Notes: a model not told the origin generated them from the letters alone. Positions 15,902 through 24,267 are shown, numbered from the stretch's first letter. The stretch: 28,640 bases of DNA from DATFLS01 sp964413425 (GCA_964413425.1 CAYPST010000050.1:1-28640), one strand, 5' to 3'. Translations and numbers: made by a program.

Positions 15902-16585
15902 ATGCACAAGAGAGTTCTGAGTTCGCCGGGGTTGTTTGTTGCAGCCCTTTTACTGCTGTTAGGATGCACCCAAAACCAACAGATACCCGCGGATTTTCAT
16001 CCCGAGACGTCCGGATGGGAAAATCTCATTGCATCCGATCTCTCTAATTGTATCTATGAACCCGGCAGCTGGGTGATGGAAGACGGGGTGTTGTATGCCG
16101 AAGATCATCACACCCTCTGGACGGAGGAAGAATATCAGGATTTCATCCTGGATCTGGAATTTCAAGTCCCTGCGGGAGCGAACAGCGGAATTTTCTTCCG
16201 AACAAAGGATCGCAACAATGTCCTGTCGGCACTGGAGGTGCAAATTCATGCTACCACAGACGGTACCAAACACGGGGAATGCGGCGCAATCTATGATCTG
16301 ATGTCCCCGAGTACCGATGCCACAAAGCCGGTTGGGGAATGGAATCGTTATACTATTACGGCGAATAAGAATATGATCTATGTAGTGTTAAACGGCGAAC
16401 AGATCATTGATATGGATATCAACAACTGGACGGAACCCAATCAAAATCCGGATGGCACCAAGAATAAGTTTGATCGGGCTATCCAGACTCAAACCTGGGC
16501 CGGCCCGATTGGCTTTCAGGGAATTCACGGGAGTGCAGGAGAACCCGTCAACTTCCGTAATGTAAAAGTGAAACGATTGGATTAA
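15902..16585 (+). CDS. DUF1080 / 3-keto-disaccharide hydrolase-family lipoprotein (second)
   Basis: A 227-residue lipoprotein (LLGC, Cys22) with one DUF1080 domain. It shares long blocks with the protein at 12499: SDLSNCIYEPGSW, LWTEEEYQDFILDLEFQV, CGAIYDLMSPSTDA, GEWNRYTI, LNGEQIIDMD and NPDGTKNKF, so the two arose by duplication. The C-terminus differs (GPIGFQGIHGSAGEPVNFRNVKV). GGGGAGAAG lies before the ATG. The HEAT-repeat lipoprotein gene ends 112 bp upstream, so they may share a transcript. The pair probably splits anomers or aglycones of 3-keto glycosides. Which one does what cannot be told. Confidence 0.88.
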   Translation: MHKRVLSSPGLFVAALLLLLGCTQNQQIPADFHPETSGWENLIASDLSNCIYEPGSWVMEDGVLYAEDHHTLWTEEEYQDFILDLEFQVPAGANSGIFFRTKDRNNVLSALEVQIHATTDGTKHGECGAIYDLMSPSTDATKPVGEWNRYTITANKNMIYVVLNGEQIIDMDINNWTEPNQNPDGTKNKFDRAIQTQTWAGPIGFQGIHGSAGEPVNFRNVKVKRLD

Positions 16586-16606
16586 GCCAGACGCCGTTGC
16601 CGGCAG

Positions 16607-16625
16607 TGTGAGCGTTACGCTCACA
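16607..16625. promoter_or_regulatory. Perfect inverted repeat TGTGAGCG-TTA-CGCTCACA
   Basis: Eight-base perfect arms with a three-base centre, 22 bp after the second DUF1080 stop and about 200 bp before the next start. It could be a terminator stem, but no U-tract follows. It also resembles LacI-family operators and could be a target of the AraR/LacI-type regulator encoded at 11040. No second copy was found by eye. Confidence 0.35.
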
Positions 16626-16828
16626 GAATACCAGATAAATTCCGGGATTTTCTGGGGGAAAGAGTCGGGAATTGCCCAAAATCCTTACTTGCCCCCGGTT
16701 TCCGAGGAGATAAGACTACGCGCCTTGATATAGAAAAGGAAAGGAGCGGGGCTCGTACAGAACGCACCTTCGGTTTCCATATCGGTCAAATCAGAACAAG
16801 TGTATAGGAAGGGAAGTATAGGATTTCC

Positions 16829-18193
16829 GTGACTGAGGACAACACCACCGGAGGAATGGGACGACGGAGGTTTCTTCGATACACTGCAGCAGCGGGGGCA
16901 GGATTCGTTTTCAGCCCGTTCATGAGGGCGCAAACAAGAACAACTTCCGCCCCTGCAATTGACGATGAAATTAATGTTGCCATTCTGGGGGCGGGAGCCG
17001 AAGGCCAGGTGTTGATCAATTCCTGTCTCAAAATTCCGGGATTGCGCTTTCGCGCAGTGTGCGATATCTGGGAAGAATGGAATCAGAAACGTGCTGCCCG
17101 ATATCTGCACAAGTACGGTCACGATGTCAACCGGTATATTGATTATCAGGAGATGTTAGCATCGGAACATGATCTGGATGCCATTATCATTGCCACACCC
17201 GATTTCTGGCACGAAGAACATACGATTGCTTCCCTGGATGCCGGGCTGGATGTCTATTGTGAGAAAGAAATGTCAAACACTCTGGAAGGTGCCCGGAATA
17301 TGGTTGCCGCCCAGCGCCGCACCGGCCGGTTACTCCAGATTGGTCATCAGCGTCGGAGCAATCCGCGATATCTGCATGCCTACTATCGTCTCCTGAAAGA
17401 CGCCAAATTGCTTGGCACCATTACAACCATTAACGGGCAGTGGAATCGTTCGGTCCAGCCCGATAACGCCTGGCCGGACGATAAAGCGGTGCCACCGGAG
17501 ATTTTGAATCGATACGGTTACGACAGCATGCATCAATTTCGGAACTGGCGCTGGTATAAGGGACTGGGCGGCGGACCAATTGTCGATCTGGGGTCCCACC
17601 AGATAGATGTTTACAACTGGTTTCTGGAAGATACACCCACTTCGGTCCTGGCATCCGGCGGCACGGATTACTACGATCCGTCGACCCATGAATGGTACGA
17701 CAATGTGCTGGCCATTTATGAGTACGGAAACCGGGAGGTAAATGTAAAAGCATTTTACCAGACCATTACGACCAACAGCAACGAAGGGTACTTTGAGAAC
17801 TTCATGGGAGACCAGGGTTCCCTGGTGATTTCCGAGTCCGCTTCACGCGGTGGTGTCTATAAAGAGCCCGGAGTGGATAGCTGGGACAAATGGGTGAAAT
17901 TAGGCTATCTGAAGGCACCGGCGGAGGAAGCAGCCCAGGAACAGCAGCAGTCGGGGGCTGTTCTGGATGTCCGGGAAACACTGGCGCCTCCGGCACATGA
18001 AATACCAGTAGAACTCAATGACCCCTACCATAAACCACATCTCGAAAACTTTTTTAATACGATTCGCGGCAAGGAGACGCTGAATTGCCCTGTGGAAATT
18101 GGGTACGAGACAGCAGTGACAGTGTTACGTGTGAATGACGCAGTGGAAGCCGGAAGTAAACTCTCCTTTGATCCTGATGGATTTCACATATGA
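16829..18193 (+). CDS. Tat-exported Gfo/Idh/MocA-family oxidoreductase (third Tat copy)
   Basis: A 454-residue sugar dehydrogenase. The GTG at 16829 is preferred: the internal ATG at 16856 has a GGAGG too close to work. The twin-arginine signal is GRRRFLRY (Arg12-14). The dinucleotide loop is LGAGAEGQ (53-60), followed by IATPDFWHEEH at 121-131, EKE at 145-147 (glutamate replaces the proline of EKP but the lysine stays), GHQRRSNPRY near 172, and VDLGSHQIDVYNW with His257 and Asp260. This subfamily is the one most often found beside DUF1080 proteins, and it lies 243 bp after one. It is the best candidate for the glycoside 3-dehydrogenase of the pathway. The EKE change may alter cofactor placement. 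Confidence 0.87.
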   Translation: MTEDNTTGGMGRRRFLRYTAAAGAGFVFSPFMRAQTRTTSAPAIDDEINVAILGAGAEGQVLINSCLKIPGLRFRAVCDIWEEWNQKRAARYLHKYGHDVNRYIDYQEMLASEHDLDAIIIATPDFWHEEHTIASLDAGLDVYCEKEMSNTLEGARNMVAAQRRTGRLLQIGHQRRSNPRYLHAYYRLLKDAKLLGTITTINGQWNRSVQPDNAWPDDKAVPPEILNRYGYDSMHQFRNWRWYKGLGGGPIVDLGSHQIDVYNWFLEDTPTSVLASGGTDYYDPSTHEWYDNVLAIYEYGNREVNVKAFYQTITTNSNEGYFENFMGDQGSLVISESASRGGVYKEPGVDSWDKWVKLGYLKAPAEEAAQEQQQSGAVLDVRETLAPPAHEIPVELNDPYHKPHLENFFNTIRGKETLNCPVEIGYETAVTVLRVNDAVEAGSKLSFDPDGFHI

Positions 18194-18475
18194 GTCGGAT
18201 TGGATTCAAACCCTTGGGAAACACGGGTGAGGTATATGCGCTGGCTGATTTCGGGCGATCTTGAAATCAACTGTCTGGTTTGCCGTGACGCAGAACCGTC
18301 CCATGATCCGGCAGAATATGCTCTCCAGGTGGCACGGCAGAACTTCCGCCGGACGGCGACCGCGGCTGCCGGACTCCGGTCGGGATGACTCGTCGGGAGG
18401 CGCCGGCGCGTCTGGCCATCGAGGGAATGAGCAGGAATAGAAACTGAGACATCTTAAAAGTCAAAAGTAGAAATT
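18194..18475. other. Intergenic region after the oxidoreductase
   Basis: No gene supported. Short frames in this stretch have no protein character. It may contain the 3-prime end of the oxidoreductase transcript, but no clear terminator stem was found. Confidence 0.35.
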
Positions 18476-18643
18476 GAGAGTGTTTAGAAAACATGCGTCT
18501 GATACAAGGTGGTGAACCTGGCTTCTGTTTAGTATGGAGAGAAGATATACGCACAATGTATGACGCTATTTGGACGGAGATATTGTAGATTCTCTTTGTC
18601 CCGTGGTCACGGGATCTCTTCGAGGCGTTTTCTGAATAGACTC
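18476..18643 (+). mobile_element. MITE-like element, copy 2 (168 bp)
   Basis: Left terminal repeat GAGAGTGTTTAGAAAAC at 18476-18492 and right end GTTTTCTGAATAGACTC at 18627-18643 are imperfect inverted repeats. AATT flanks both sides (18472-18475 and 18644-18647). The interior has the same order as copy 1: CTGAT..A..GG block, TGTTTA.TATG, GCACAATGTATGACG, then a TTTGTCCCG...CGGGATCTCTTCGAGGCG end. It is the most compact copy and may be closest to the ancestral length. No protein is encoded. Confidence 0.75.
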
Positions 18644-19099
18644 AATTATTTGTGTAATTAGTTTGACTAGGACAGCAAGAATTTTATACATTTAGCTTAC
18701 ATTGGTTTCGAATTTGATGCCTGACATAAATTGATTTGTTAGTGAGGAAAGTGACATCTGTGATGGGATATCACTCAATAATTCGGAAGCGGTGGTGATA
18801 TCATTGGCGGCATGGTCGCATGATCTCGTATGCGGCTTTTTCTCTTTTTGAATGCATGACATATCGAAGTGACGACGTTCTGATTCTGAATCAGAGGATA
18901 AGAATGTTGGAGAACCAGTGTGAAATACTTATTTTGTGAGTTAGATGTTGGAAATTTGGGTAGGCAGATTTATCGGTATCTCGCCGGCAGGAGCACATGA
19001 TATCATGTGACAATCCGGCTCATCGAGAGGAGTCGTTGATTCTGGTGCACCTCTTGCAACGTTCTTGTATCATAACACCGTAACAAAAGGAGGGTAAGC
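18644..19099. promoter_or_regulatory. Upstream region of the MFS transporter with palindromes
   Basis: About 455 bp without a gene. Two clear palindromes: TCTGATT-CTG-AATCAGA at 18879-18895 and the perfect 16-mer CACATGATATCATGTG at 18994-19009, about 90 bp before the transporter start. This fits a regulated promoter with one or two dimeric operators. The gene has a strong AAGGAGGG ribosome site. Confidence 0.4.
18994..19009. promoter_or_regulatory. 16-bp perfect palindrome, candidate operator
   Basis: CACATGATATCATGTG is exactly self-complementary and lies about 90 bp upstream of the MFS start. Its length suits a GntR- or LacI-type dimer. The AraR-like regulator encoded at 11040 is the nearest candidate, but no matching copy was seen before the other pathway genes. 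Confidence 0.4.
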
Positions 19100-20251
19100 A
19101 TGGATGTCTTGGTTGTCATACTGGCACTCTACGGTTTAGGGATGTGTTTTTCCTTACTGGGTTCTATTAGTGTCAAGTTAATGCCGCGGGCCGAACTGGA
19201 TGAGGCCCAATTCGGATCATTGATTTCGGCCTTTATGTTCACCTCGGTCATTACCTCGCTCGTCATCGGGGTTCTGCTGGATTCCATCGGGTACCGGCCC
19301 ATCGCCATATTGGGGTTCGTGTTGACCGGGATCGTCATTTACATCCTGTCACGCGGCAAGTCGTATAGGGCCGTCCTGACGGCCAGTATTCTGCTGGGGT
19401 TCGGAGCGATGGCACTAAATACGGCCGGGAATACGCTGGCGCCGGTGGTCTTATTTGGTGGGGACAATCCGGCGGCCGCCCAGAACCTGGCGAATGTCTT
19501 CTTTGGCCTGGGGTTATTTTTCACACCCTTGATCGCCAGTGGGCTGTTCAATCGGACCACCTATGAAAATTCGGTATCGGTCTTGGCGCTGATTGCCATC
19601 GTGCCGGTGATTTTTGCCATCTTCGCCGTGTTTCCGGCCAGCCAGGATGCGGGATTTGCGCTGGGTGATGCCGTGGCGCTGCTGGCCGAACCCACCGTCA
19701 TTGCCGCGGCGCTGGCCCTGTTTTTCTACGTCGGCATGGAAATGACGATGAACAACTGGTTACCTGCCTACGGCAAGGAAGTTATTACCGGGGAAGCCGT
19801 GAAGACGGAATCAGCGGATGTGGATACCTCCGCGGCCCGGCTCATTTCGTTTTTTGCCGTGGGGATGATGGCGGGCCGGCTGATTGCCTCGGCACTTCCG
19901 CTGACGGAGTGGGGCGGCTGGTTCATTGCGGCCGTTGCGCTGATCGCCGCCGTGGTGATCTATGTGATGACCGTGACCAATAAACTGAATATTTCCCGGA
20001 TCTTCGCCGCGCTGGCCGGTCTGGTGTTCGGGCCCATCTTCCCAACCACTGTGGGTGTCACCTTCGCCCAATTTGACCCGGCCATCTATGGCAGCATCTT
20101 TGGGATCATTTTCGCCGTCGGACTCCTGGGCGGAGTGGTTCTGCCGGGCTGGATCGGACGTCTGGCCAAAGGCTCGTCGGTGCAGAAAGGGATGAGAATC
20201 CTGTTGGGAGCCTGCGCGCTCTTAATCATCTTATCCATTATCCTGGGATAA
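19100..20251 (+). CDS. MFS transporter, probable sugar permease
   Basis: A 383-residue major facilitator protein with about 12 hydrophobic segments. The N-terminal half carries FGSLISAFMFTSVITSLVIGVLLDSIGYRP, with the loop 2-3 G-x-x-x-D-x-x-G-x-(R) motif of MFS proteins. The middle has AMALNTAGNTL and LANVFFGLGLFFTPL, seen in FucP-like sugar permeases. LFFYVGMEMTMNNWLPAYG opens the C-terminal half. It begins with a very good AAGGAGGG site. Located at the end of the keto-sugar gene set, it probably imports the released sugar or keto sugar. Its sequence looks richer in G+C than the genes around it, with many GCC/CTG codons, so it may have a separate history. The substrate is not determined. Confidence 0.83.
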   Translation: MDVLVVILALYGLGMCFSLLGSISVKLMPRAELDEAQFGSLISAFMFTSVITSLVIGVLLDSIGYRPIAILGFVLTGIVIYILSRGKSYRAVLTASILLGFGAMALNTAGNTLAPVVLFGGDNPAAAQNLANVFFGLGLFFTPLIASGLFNRTTYENSVSVLALIAIVPVIFAIFAVFPASQDAGFALGDAVALLAEPTVIAAALALFFYVGMEMTMNNWLPAYGKEVITGEAVKTESADVDTSAARLISFFAVGMMAGRLIASALPLTEWGGWFIAAVALIAAVVIYVMTVTNKLNISRIFAALAGLVFGPIFPTTVGVTFAQFDPAIYGSIFGIIFAVGLLGGVVLPGWIGRLAKGSSVQKGMRILLGACALLIILSIILG

Positions 20252-20732
20252 GATTGCACTTGCGTCGTACCTGTACCGGTTTTGCTGAAATGAGAGATTG
20301 TCCCCGGGAAGTGAGGGGCGGTCTCGCCCTCAGCCTTCGTGATGATAATCCGCAGGATGGATCCTGAAACAGATGCGATCGTAAAGGGAGATAAAGTGAT
20401 TACATATCCATAATAGGGGTGTTCCTCCCGGGAATAGCTCCTATTATGGCTTCTACCATCATCAGATCCTGTGATATCAGGGGAGAGATGAGATGCCACT
20501 CAAAATACATCTCTTGTGCTTCGTCACTCCTACTGCATCGAAACAGCCCTCCCGGTAAGCTGTGCAGGCAATTCTACCCGGTTCCGGGCAAAATCATCCT
20601 CATGGTTAAAAAGCATTTCTATTCACTCTCAATTTTGATTATTTTTGATAATCACGGAGCGAATGAAACATGAAAGGTGCATTTACATATAATATGCTGA
20701 TATAGCCAGTAATTTAAGGAGGTAACAAAATT
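20252..20732. other. Intergenic region with hairpins
   Basis: No gene supported. A stem with a one-base bulge (GAGGGGCG-GTCT-CGCCCTC) near 20312-20331 may follow the transporter as a terminator. A longer imperfect hairpin lies at 20408-20449. GGAGGTAAC precedes the next gene at 20733. Confidence 0.4.
20408..20449. repeat. Inverted repeat with 10-bp perfect arms
   Basis: CCATAATAGG (20408-20417) pairs with CCTATTATGG (20440-20449), and pairing can extend imperfectly into GGTGTTCC / GGAATAGC. It is a candidate terminator, attenuator or operator. No U-tract follows directly. Confidence 0.45.
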
Positions 20733-21635
20733 ATGCTCAAAAAACTTTTCCGGGCAAAGGAAGTATTTCTACTCTCAGGTCTTCTGGTATTTTCCCTCGT
20801 TTTTATGACCTGTTCACAGGAAACATCCGAACAGCAGCAAGCCCAGCAGCAGACGGAAGAGACGGCCCGGCAACAGGAACAGTCCGAGCCTCCGAGTGAA
20901 GCAACGCAGGGGGGACAAGCAGAAGCGACTGAGCCTGCTGAAGCAGTGCCTTCTCAGCAGGAACAGGAGGAGGGGGAGGGACAACAAGAGCAAACTGCAC
21001 AAACCACCACACAGGCTGGCCAGCAAGAACAGCAGATGGAGCCGCTCAACATTGAATTACCCAAGGCCATGTTTGTAGGAACCCCCACTAATATGAACGT
21101 ACCGAATTTGGAGAAACCTCGCGGCGAAGCTCGGCCACCGTTTATGGCGCCGGCGGGCACTGAAAATGTCGCATTGAATCAGCCCGTGTCGAGCTCCGAT
21201 CCTATGCCCATTATTGGTGAGCTTTCCATGGTTACCGATGGAGATAAATCAGCTGCGGATGGTCACTACGTGGAATTAGGGCCGTTTCTCCAGCATGTGA
21301 CCATTGATCTGGGGGCCATGCATAATATTTATGCCGTGGTGCTCTGGCATTTCCACAAACAGCCTCGCGTCTATTTCGATGTCATTGTCCAGGTAGCGGA
21401 CGATCCCGATTTTATCGAAAATGTCCACACTATCTTTAATAATGATCACGACAATTCTGCAGGTCTGGGTGTAGGTGATGACAAGCATTTTGTGGAGACA
21501 AACGAAGGGAAGCTGATTGATGCAAAAGGTGTAAGAGGTCGTTATATCCGCTGTTACAGCAACGGAAACAACAGCAACGATTTAAACCATTATGTTGAAG
21601 TTGCCGTTTACGGTAAACCGGCTCCGGCAATGTGA
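20733..21635 (+). CDS. Lipoprotein with Q/E-rich linker and discoidin-like domain
   Basis: A 300-residue lipoprotein. The signal peptide ends in FMTC (Cys27). Residues 30-105 are a low-complexity Gln/Glu/Thr/Pro spacer. From about 106 a conserved globular part begins: LPKAMFVGTPTNMNVPNLEKP, then NVALNQPVSSSDPMPIIGELSMVTDGDKSA, VTIDLGAMHNIYAVVLWHFHKQPRVYFDVIVQVADD and GRYIRCYSNGN...YVEVAVYG. This is the outline of an F5/8 type C (discoidin) jelly roll. The same unusual domain occurs, as I recall, in Planctomycetota and Lentisphaerota lipoproteins. Its stop overlaps the next start in GTGA, so it is co-translated with the TIGR03663-like membrane protein. It probably binds a glycan or a membrane partner at the cell surface. 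Confidence 0.82.
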   Translation: MLKKLFRAKEVFLLSGLLVFSLVFMTCSQETSEQQQAQQQTEETARQQEQSEPPSEATQGGQAEATEPAEAVPSQQEQEEGEGQQEQTAQTTTQAGQQEQQMEPLNIELPKAMFVGTPTNMNVPNLEKPRGEARPPFMAPAGTENVALNQPVSSSDPMPIIGELSMVTDGDKSAADGHYVELGPFLQHVTIDLGAMHNIYAVVLWHFHKQPRVYFDVIVQVADDPDFIENVHTIFNNDHDNSAGLGVGDDKHFVETNEGKLIDAKGVRGRYIRCYSNGNNSNDLNHYVEVAVYGKPAPAM

Positions 21636-23233
21636 TTAATAATGCAAAAATTTGGAGCGCTCTCTTTGCGGCCATCATGATTGCAGGGCTGGCGCTCCGA
21701 CTGCCTCGCCTGGAAATGCGGCCCATGCATACAGACGAGGCTGTGCATGCGGTAAAATTCGGGAACCTGCTCGAACAGGGAACCTATCGGTATGACCCGC
21801 ATGAATATCACGGTCCCACCCTGACTTATTCTACCCTCCTTTCTGCCTGGCTGAGTGGCATAAAAACTTATCCGGATCTCACCGAAACAGCTTTACGGAT
21901 CGTTCCGGTTATATTCGGACTTTCGCTTATTCCGATTTTACTGCTCATTCGAAAAAATCTTGGGTGGCCAGGTACCATAGCCGCCGCATTCTTTACCGCT
22001 ATCTCTCCCGCGATGGTGTACTATAGCCGGTATTATATTATGGAAATTCTCCTGGTGTTCTTCCTCGGGGGGATCATATTTACCGGCTGGAAATATCAGC
22101 AGAAAAAGTCTGTGGGCTGGGCACTGGCGTTGGGAGCTTCGCTGGGTTTACTTTACGCGACGAAAGAGACCAGCATCGTGTTTCTGGGGTCAATGGCGGT
22201 ATCACTGCTTACAGTGATCTACTTGCAGGGCAAAGGATGGCGAACGCTGGTTCAACGTATTGCGAACATATCACGCCGTCATGTATTGCTTGTTATTCTC
22301 ACTGCTCTGGTGATAGGAGCACTTTTCTATTCTTCATTTGTGAGCTATCCCAGAGGAGTGCTGGACTCCATACGTACCTTTCAGACTTACTTTGAAAGGG
22401 GTGCCGGGGAAAGCAGTGCACATATTCAGCCCTGGTATTATTACCTGCATATTCTCCTGTTCTGGAAATATGCTCCCGGACCGTTCTGGAGCGAGGCACC
22501 CATTGTCATTCTGGCCGGTATCGGGTTTATTGCAGCATTCCAAAAAAAATCACCTTTTGTCCCGGTCCGGTCGTTGCTTCAATTCATTGCCCTGTTCACA
22601 CTGATCGCTATCGCAATCTTTTCCCTGATCCCGTATAAAACTCCCTGGAATCTGCTGGGATTTTACTATGGAATGATTATTCTGGCAGGCGCCGGTACCG
22701 GGTATCTCTTTTTTGCACTCAGAAGACGGTGGATCCGGGTAACGCTGGCCCTAGGTTTGGTTATGGGAGCCTGCTTTTTGCTCTGGCAGACCTATATTAC
22801 GAACTTCACATATTCTGCGGATGCCAGGAACCCTTATGTGTATGGGCATACGAGTACGGATATCTATGATATTGTGCGACATGTCAACGAAGCCGCTGAA
22901 GTCCATCCAGCCGGAAAAGCAATGCACGTTGAGGTTATTGCCCCCGGCGGAGACTATTGGCCGCTTCCCTGGTATTTGCGAGAATATCCGACGGTGGGTT
23001 GGTGGACCGAAGTAGCTTTTGATGGTGAAGCGGCGCCGGTGATACTTGCCAAGCCCAGTGTTGAACAGGATATACTGAAGAAGCTGTATGCAGTTCCACC
23101 TCCGGGAGAACGAGACCTGTACGTTCCTCTCTTCCGGGAATATCTTGAACTGCGGCCTCATGTCGAACTGCGGGGATATGTGAAGAATGACCTCTGGGAA
23201 CGACTTTCAGACAACATTGCTTCATCGGACTGA
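21632..23233 (+). CDS. TIGR03663/Agl23-type multi-pass membrane protein (GT39-like)
   Basis: A 533-residue membrane protein beginning at GTG 21632, coupled to the previous gene. The N-terminal MRPMHTDEAVHAVKFGNLLEQGTY and YDPHEYHGPTLTY are the signature of the TIGR03663 family. Asp35-Glu36 occupies the place of the catalytic acidic pair in GT39/PMT-like GT-C glycosyltransferases. About ten hydrophobic segments follow, then a soluble C-terminal part (about 400-533). GT-C enzymes move sugars from polyprenyl-phosphate donors on the outer face of the inner membrane. Some members are annotated as associated with flippases. The donor could be made by the DPG-synthase-like protein at 2470. The acceptor is unknown. 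Confidence 0.83.
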   Translation: MINNAKIWSALFAAIMIAGLALRLPRLEMRPMHTDEAVHAVKFGNLLEQGTYRYDPHEYHGPTLTYSTLLSAWLSGIKTYPDLTETALRIVPVIFGLSLIPILLLIRKNLGWPGTIAAAFFTAISPAMVYYSRYYIMEILLVFFLGGIIFTGWKYQQKKSVGWALALGASLGLLYATKETSIVFLGSMAVSLLTVIYLQGKGWRTLVQRIANISRRHVLLVILTALVIGALFYSSFVSYPRGVLDSIRTFQTYFERGAGESSAHIQPWYYYLHILLFWKYAPGPFWSEAPIVILAGIGFIAAFQKKSPFVPVRSLLQFIALFTLIAIAIFSLIPYKTPWNLLGFYYGMIILAGAGTGYLFFALRRRWIRVTLALGLVMGACFLLWQTYITNFTYSADARNPYVYGHTSTDIYDIVRHVNEAAEVHPAGKAMHVEVIAPGGDYWPLPWYLREYPTVGWWTEVAFDGEAAPVILAKPSVEQDILKKLYAVPPPGERDLYVPLFREYLELRPHVELRGYVKNDLWERLSDNIASSD

Positions 23234-23257
23234 TAAACTGAACCATTATGGAAAGTC

Positions 23258-24250
23258 ATGAAAAAAAATTTACCTGACCTGGAATCACTGCAGTGGGACT
23301 GGGAGTCACGTCCGGATATTCACCGTTTTCCCCACCATGCAATGGCAACGACCTATGAAATTTTTATGCAGCATGAAGATGGTCATTATGCCGAAGGTGC
23401 AGCGTATGAAGCATTTAAGGCAATAGATAAACTGGAGGAAGAACTCAGCCGATTCATTGAGAACAGTGATATTTCCCGAATTAACAGCCTGCGAGCCTAT
23501 GAATCTGTTACTGTCGGCCCTGCGGCGTTTGAATGCCTGGAAATTTCCAAAGACATTTTTGAAGAGACGGGGGGAGCATTTGACATCTCGATAGGGCCGT
23601 TATATCAATGCTGGCTGACTGAAGATAAAACATTGCGGAATCCCTCTCAACAGGAACTGAATAGCGCGCGGTACCGCACGGGGATGAATCTGGTAAAGTT
23701 GAATCCATCAAATCATACCGTACAGGTGCTGCGCAGTAATTTGCATCTGGATCTGGGAGGGGTTGGGAAAGGATATGCGGTAGACCTGGCAGGCGCTCTG
23801 CTGCGGGAATGGAGTATTAAAAACGTATTGATCCACGGGGGAAAGAGTTCGGTCTTCGCCCTGGATGCTCCATCCGGTATGCCAGGATGGCCGGTTACCA
23901 TCAGTAAAGTCGGGAACGTTACCGAAACGGTTGCCAGATTATATCTGCACAATCACGCGTTGAGTGGCTCAGGTATCCGAAAAGGACAACATATTCTGGA
24001 TCCACGGATTGGGCAACCGGTGAAAGACAAATCCGGCGCCTGGGCACTCGCGTCCTCTGCCGCTATTACCGATGCACTCTCGACTGCATTCATGATCATG
24101 TCGCCGGAGGAGGTAGAGGCCTATTGTGAATCCCATGGGAATGTCCGGGCGATTGCAGTTCCGGAAGACGGCGAAAACACAGCATCGGACAAATCGGTAC
24201 AATTTTTCGGTTCATGGGATGAGGTGGATTTTCCGCTGCAAGTATTCTAA
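23258..24250 (+). CDS. apbE: FAD:protein FMN transferase (ApbE family), cytoplasmic type
   Basis: A 330-residue ApbE-type flavin transferase, which attaches FMN to Thr/Ser of target flavoproteins using FAD and a metal ion. Motifs: HHAMATTYEIF (26-36, usually MGTxY), DLGGVGKGYAVDLA (165-178), IHGGKSSVFA, SGSGIRKGQHILDPRIGQPV and DALSTAFM with metal-site residues Asp272 and Thr276. Length is normal. Unlike most ApbE proteins there is no signal peptide or lipobox, so it should act in the cytoplasm. It begins 24 bp after the TIGR03663-like gene and is in the same operon. No flavinylation target with a recognisable FMN-binding domain lies in this window. Confidence 0.88.
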   Translation: MKKNLPDLESLQWDWESRPDIHRFPHHAMATTYEIFMQHEDGHYAEGAAYEAFKAIDKLEEELSRFIENSDISRINSLRAYESVTVGPAAFECLEISKDIFEETGGAFDISIGPLYQCWLTEDKTLRNPSQQELNSARYRTGMNLVKLNPSNHTVQVLRSNLHLDLGGVGKGYAVDLAGALLREWSIKNVLIHGGKSSVFALDAPSGMPGWPVTISKVGNVTETVARLYLHNHALSGSGIRKGQHILDPRIGQPVKDKSGAWALASSAAITDALSTAFMIMSPEEVEAYCESHGNVRAIAVPEDGENTASDKSVQFFGSWDEVDFPLQVF

Positions 24251-24267
24251 AAGATTCTTATCTGATT

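Noticed and set aside
16607..16625. Confident terminator call for TGTGAGCG-TTA-CGCTCACA
   Set aside because: The stem is perfect but no run of T follows, so it is listed only as a possible operator or weak terminator.
18200..18388. Short frame after the third Tat oxidoreductase, considered as a small gene or pseudogene
   Set aside because: No motif, no start signal and no similarity to neighbouring products that I can see.
20803..21026. Leucine-rich minus-strand frames opposite the Q/E-rich linker
   Set aside because: They are the reverse reading of CAG/GAA repeats in the lipoprotein spacer and not membrane peptides.
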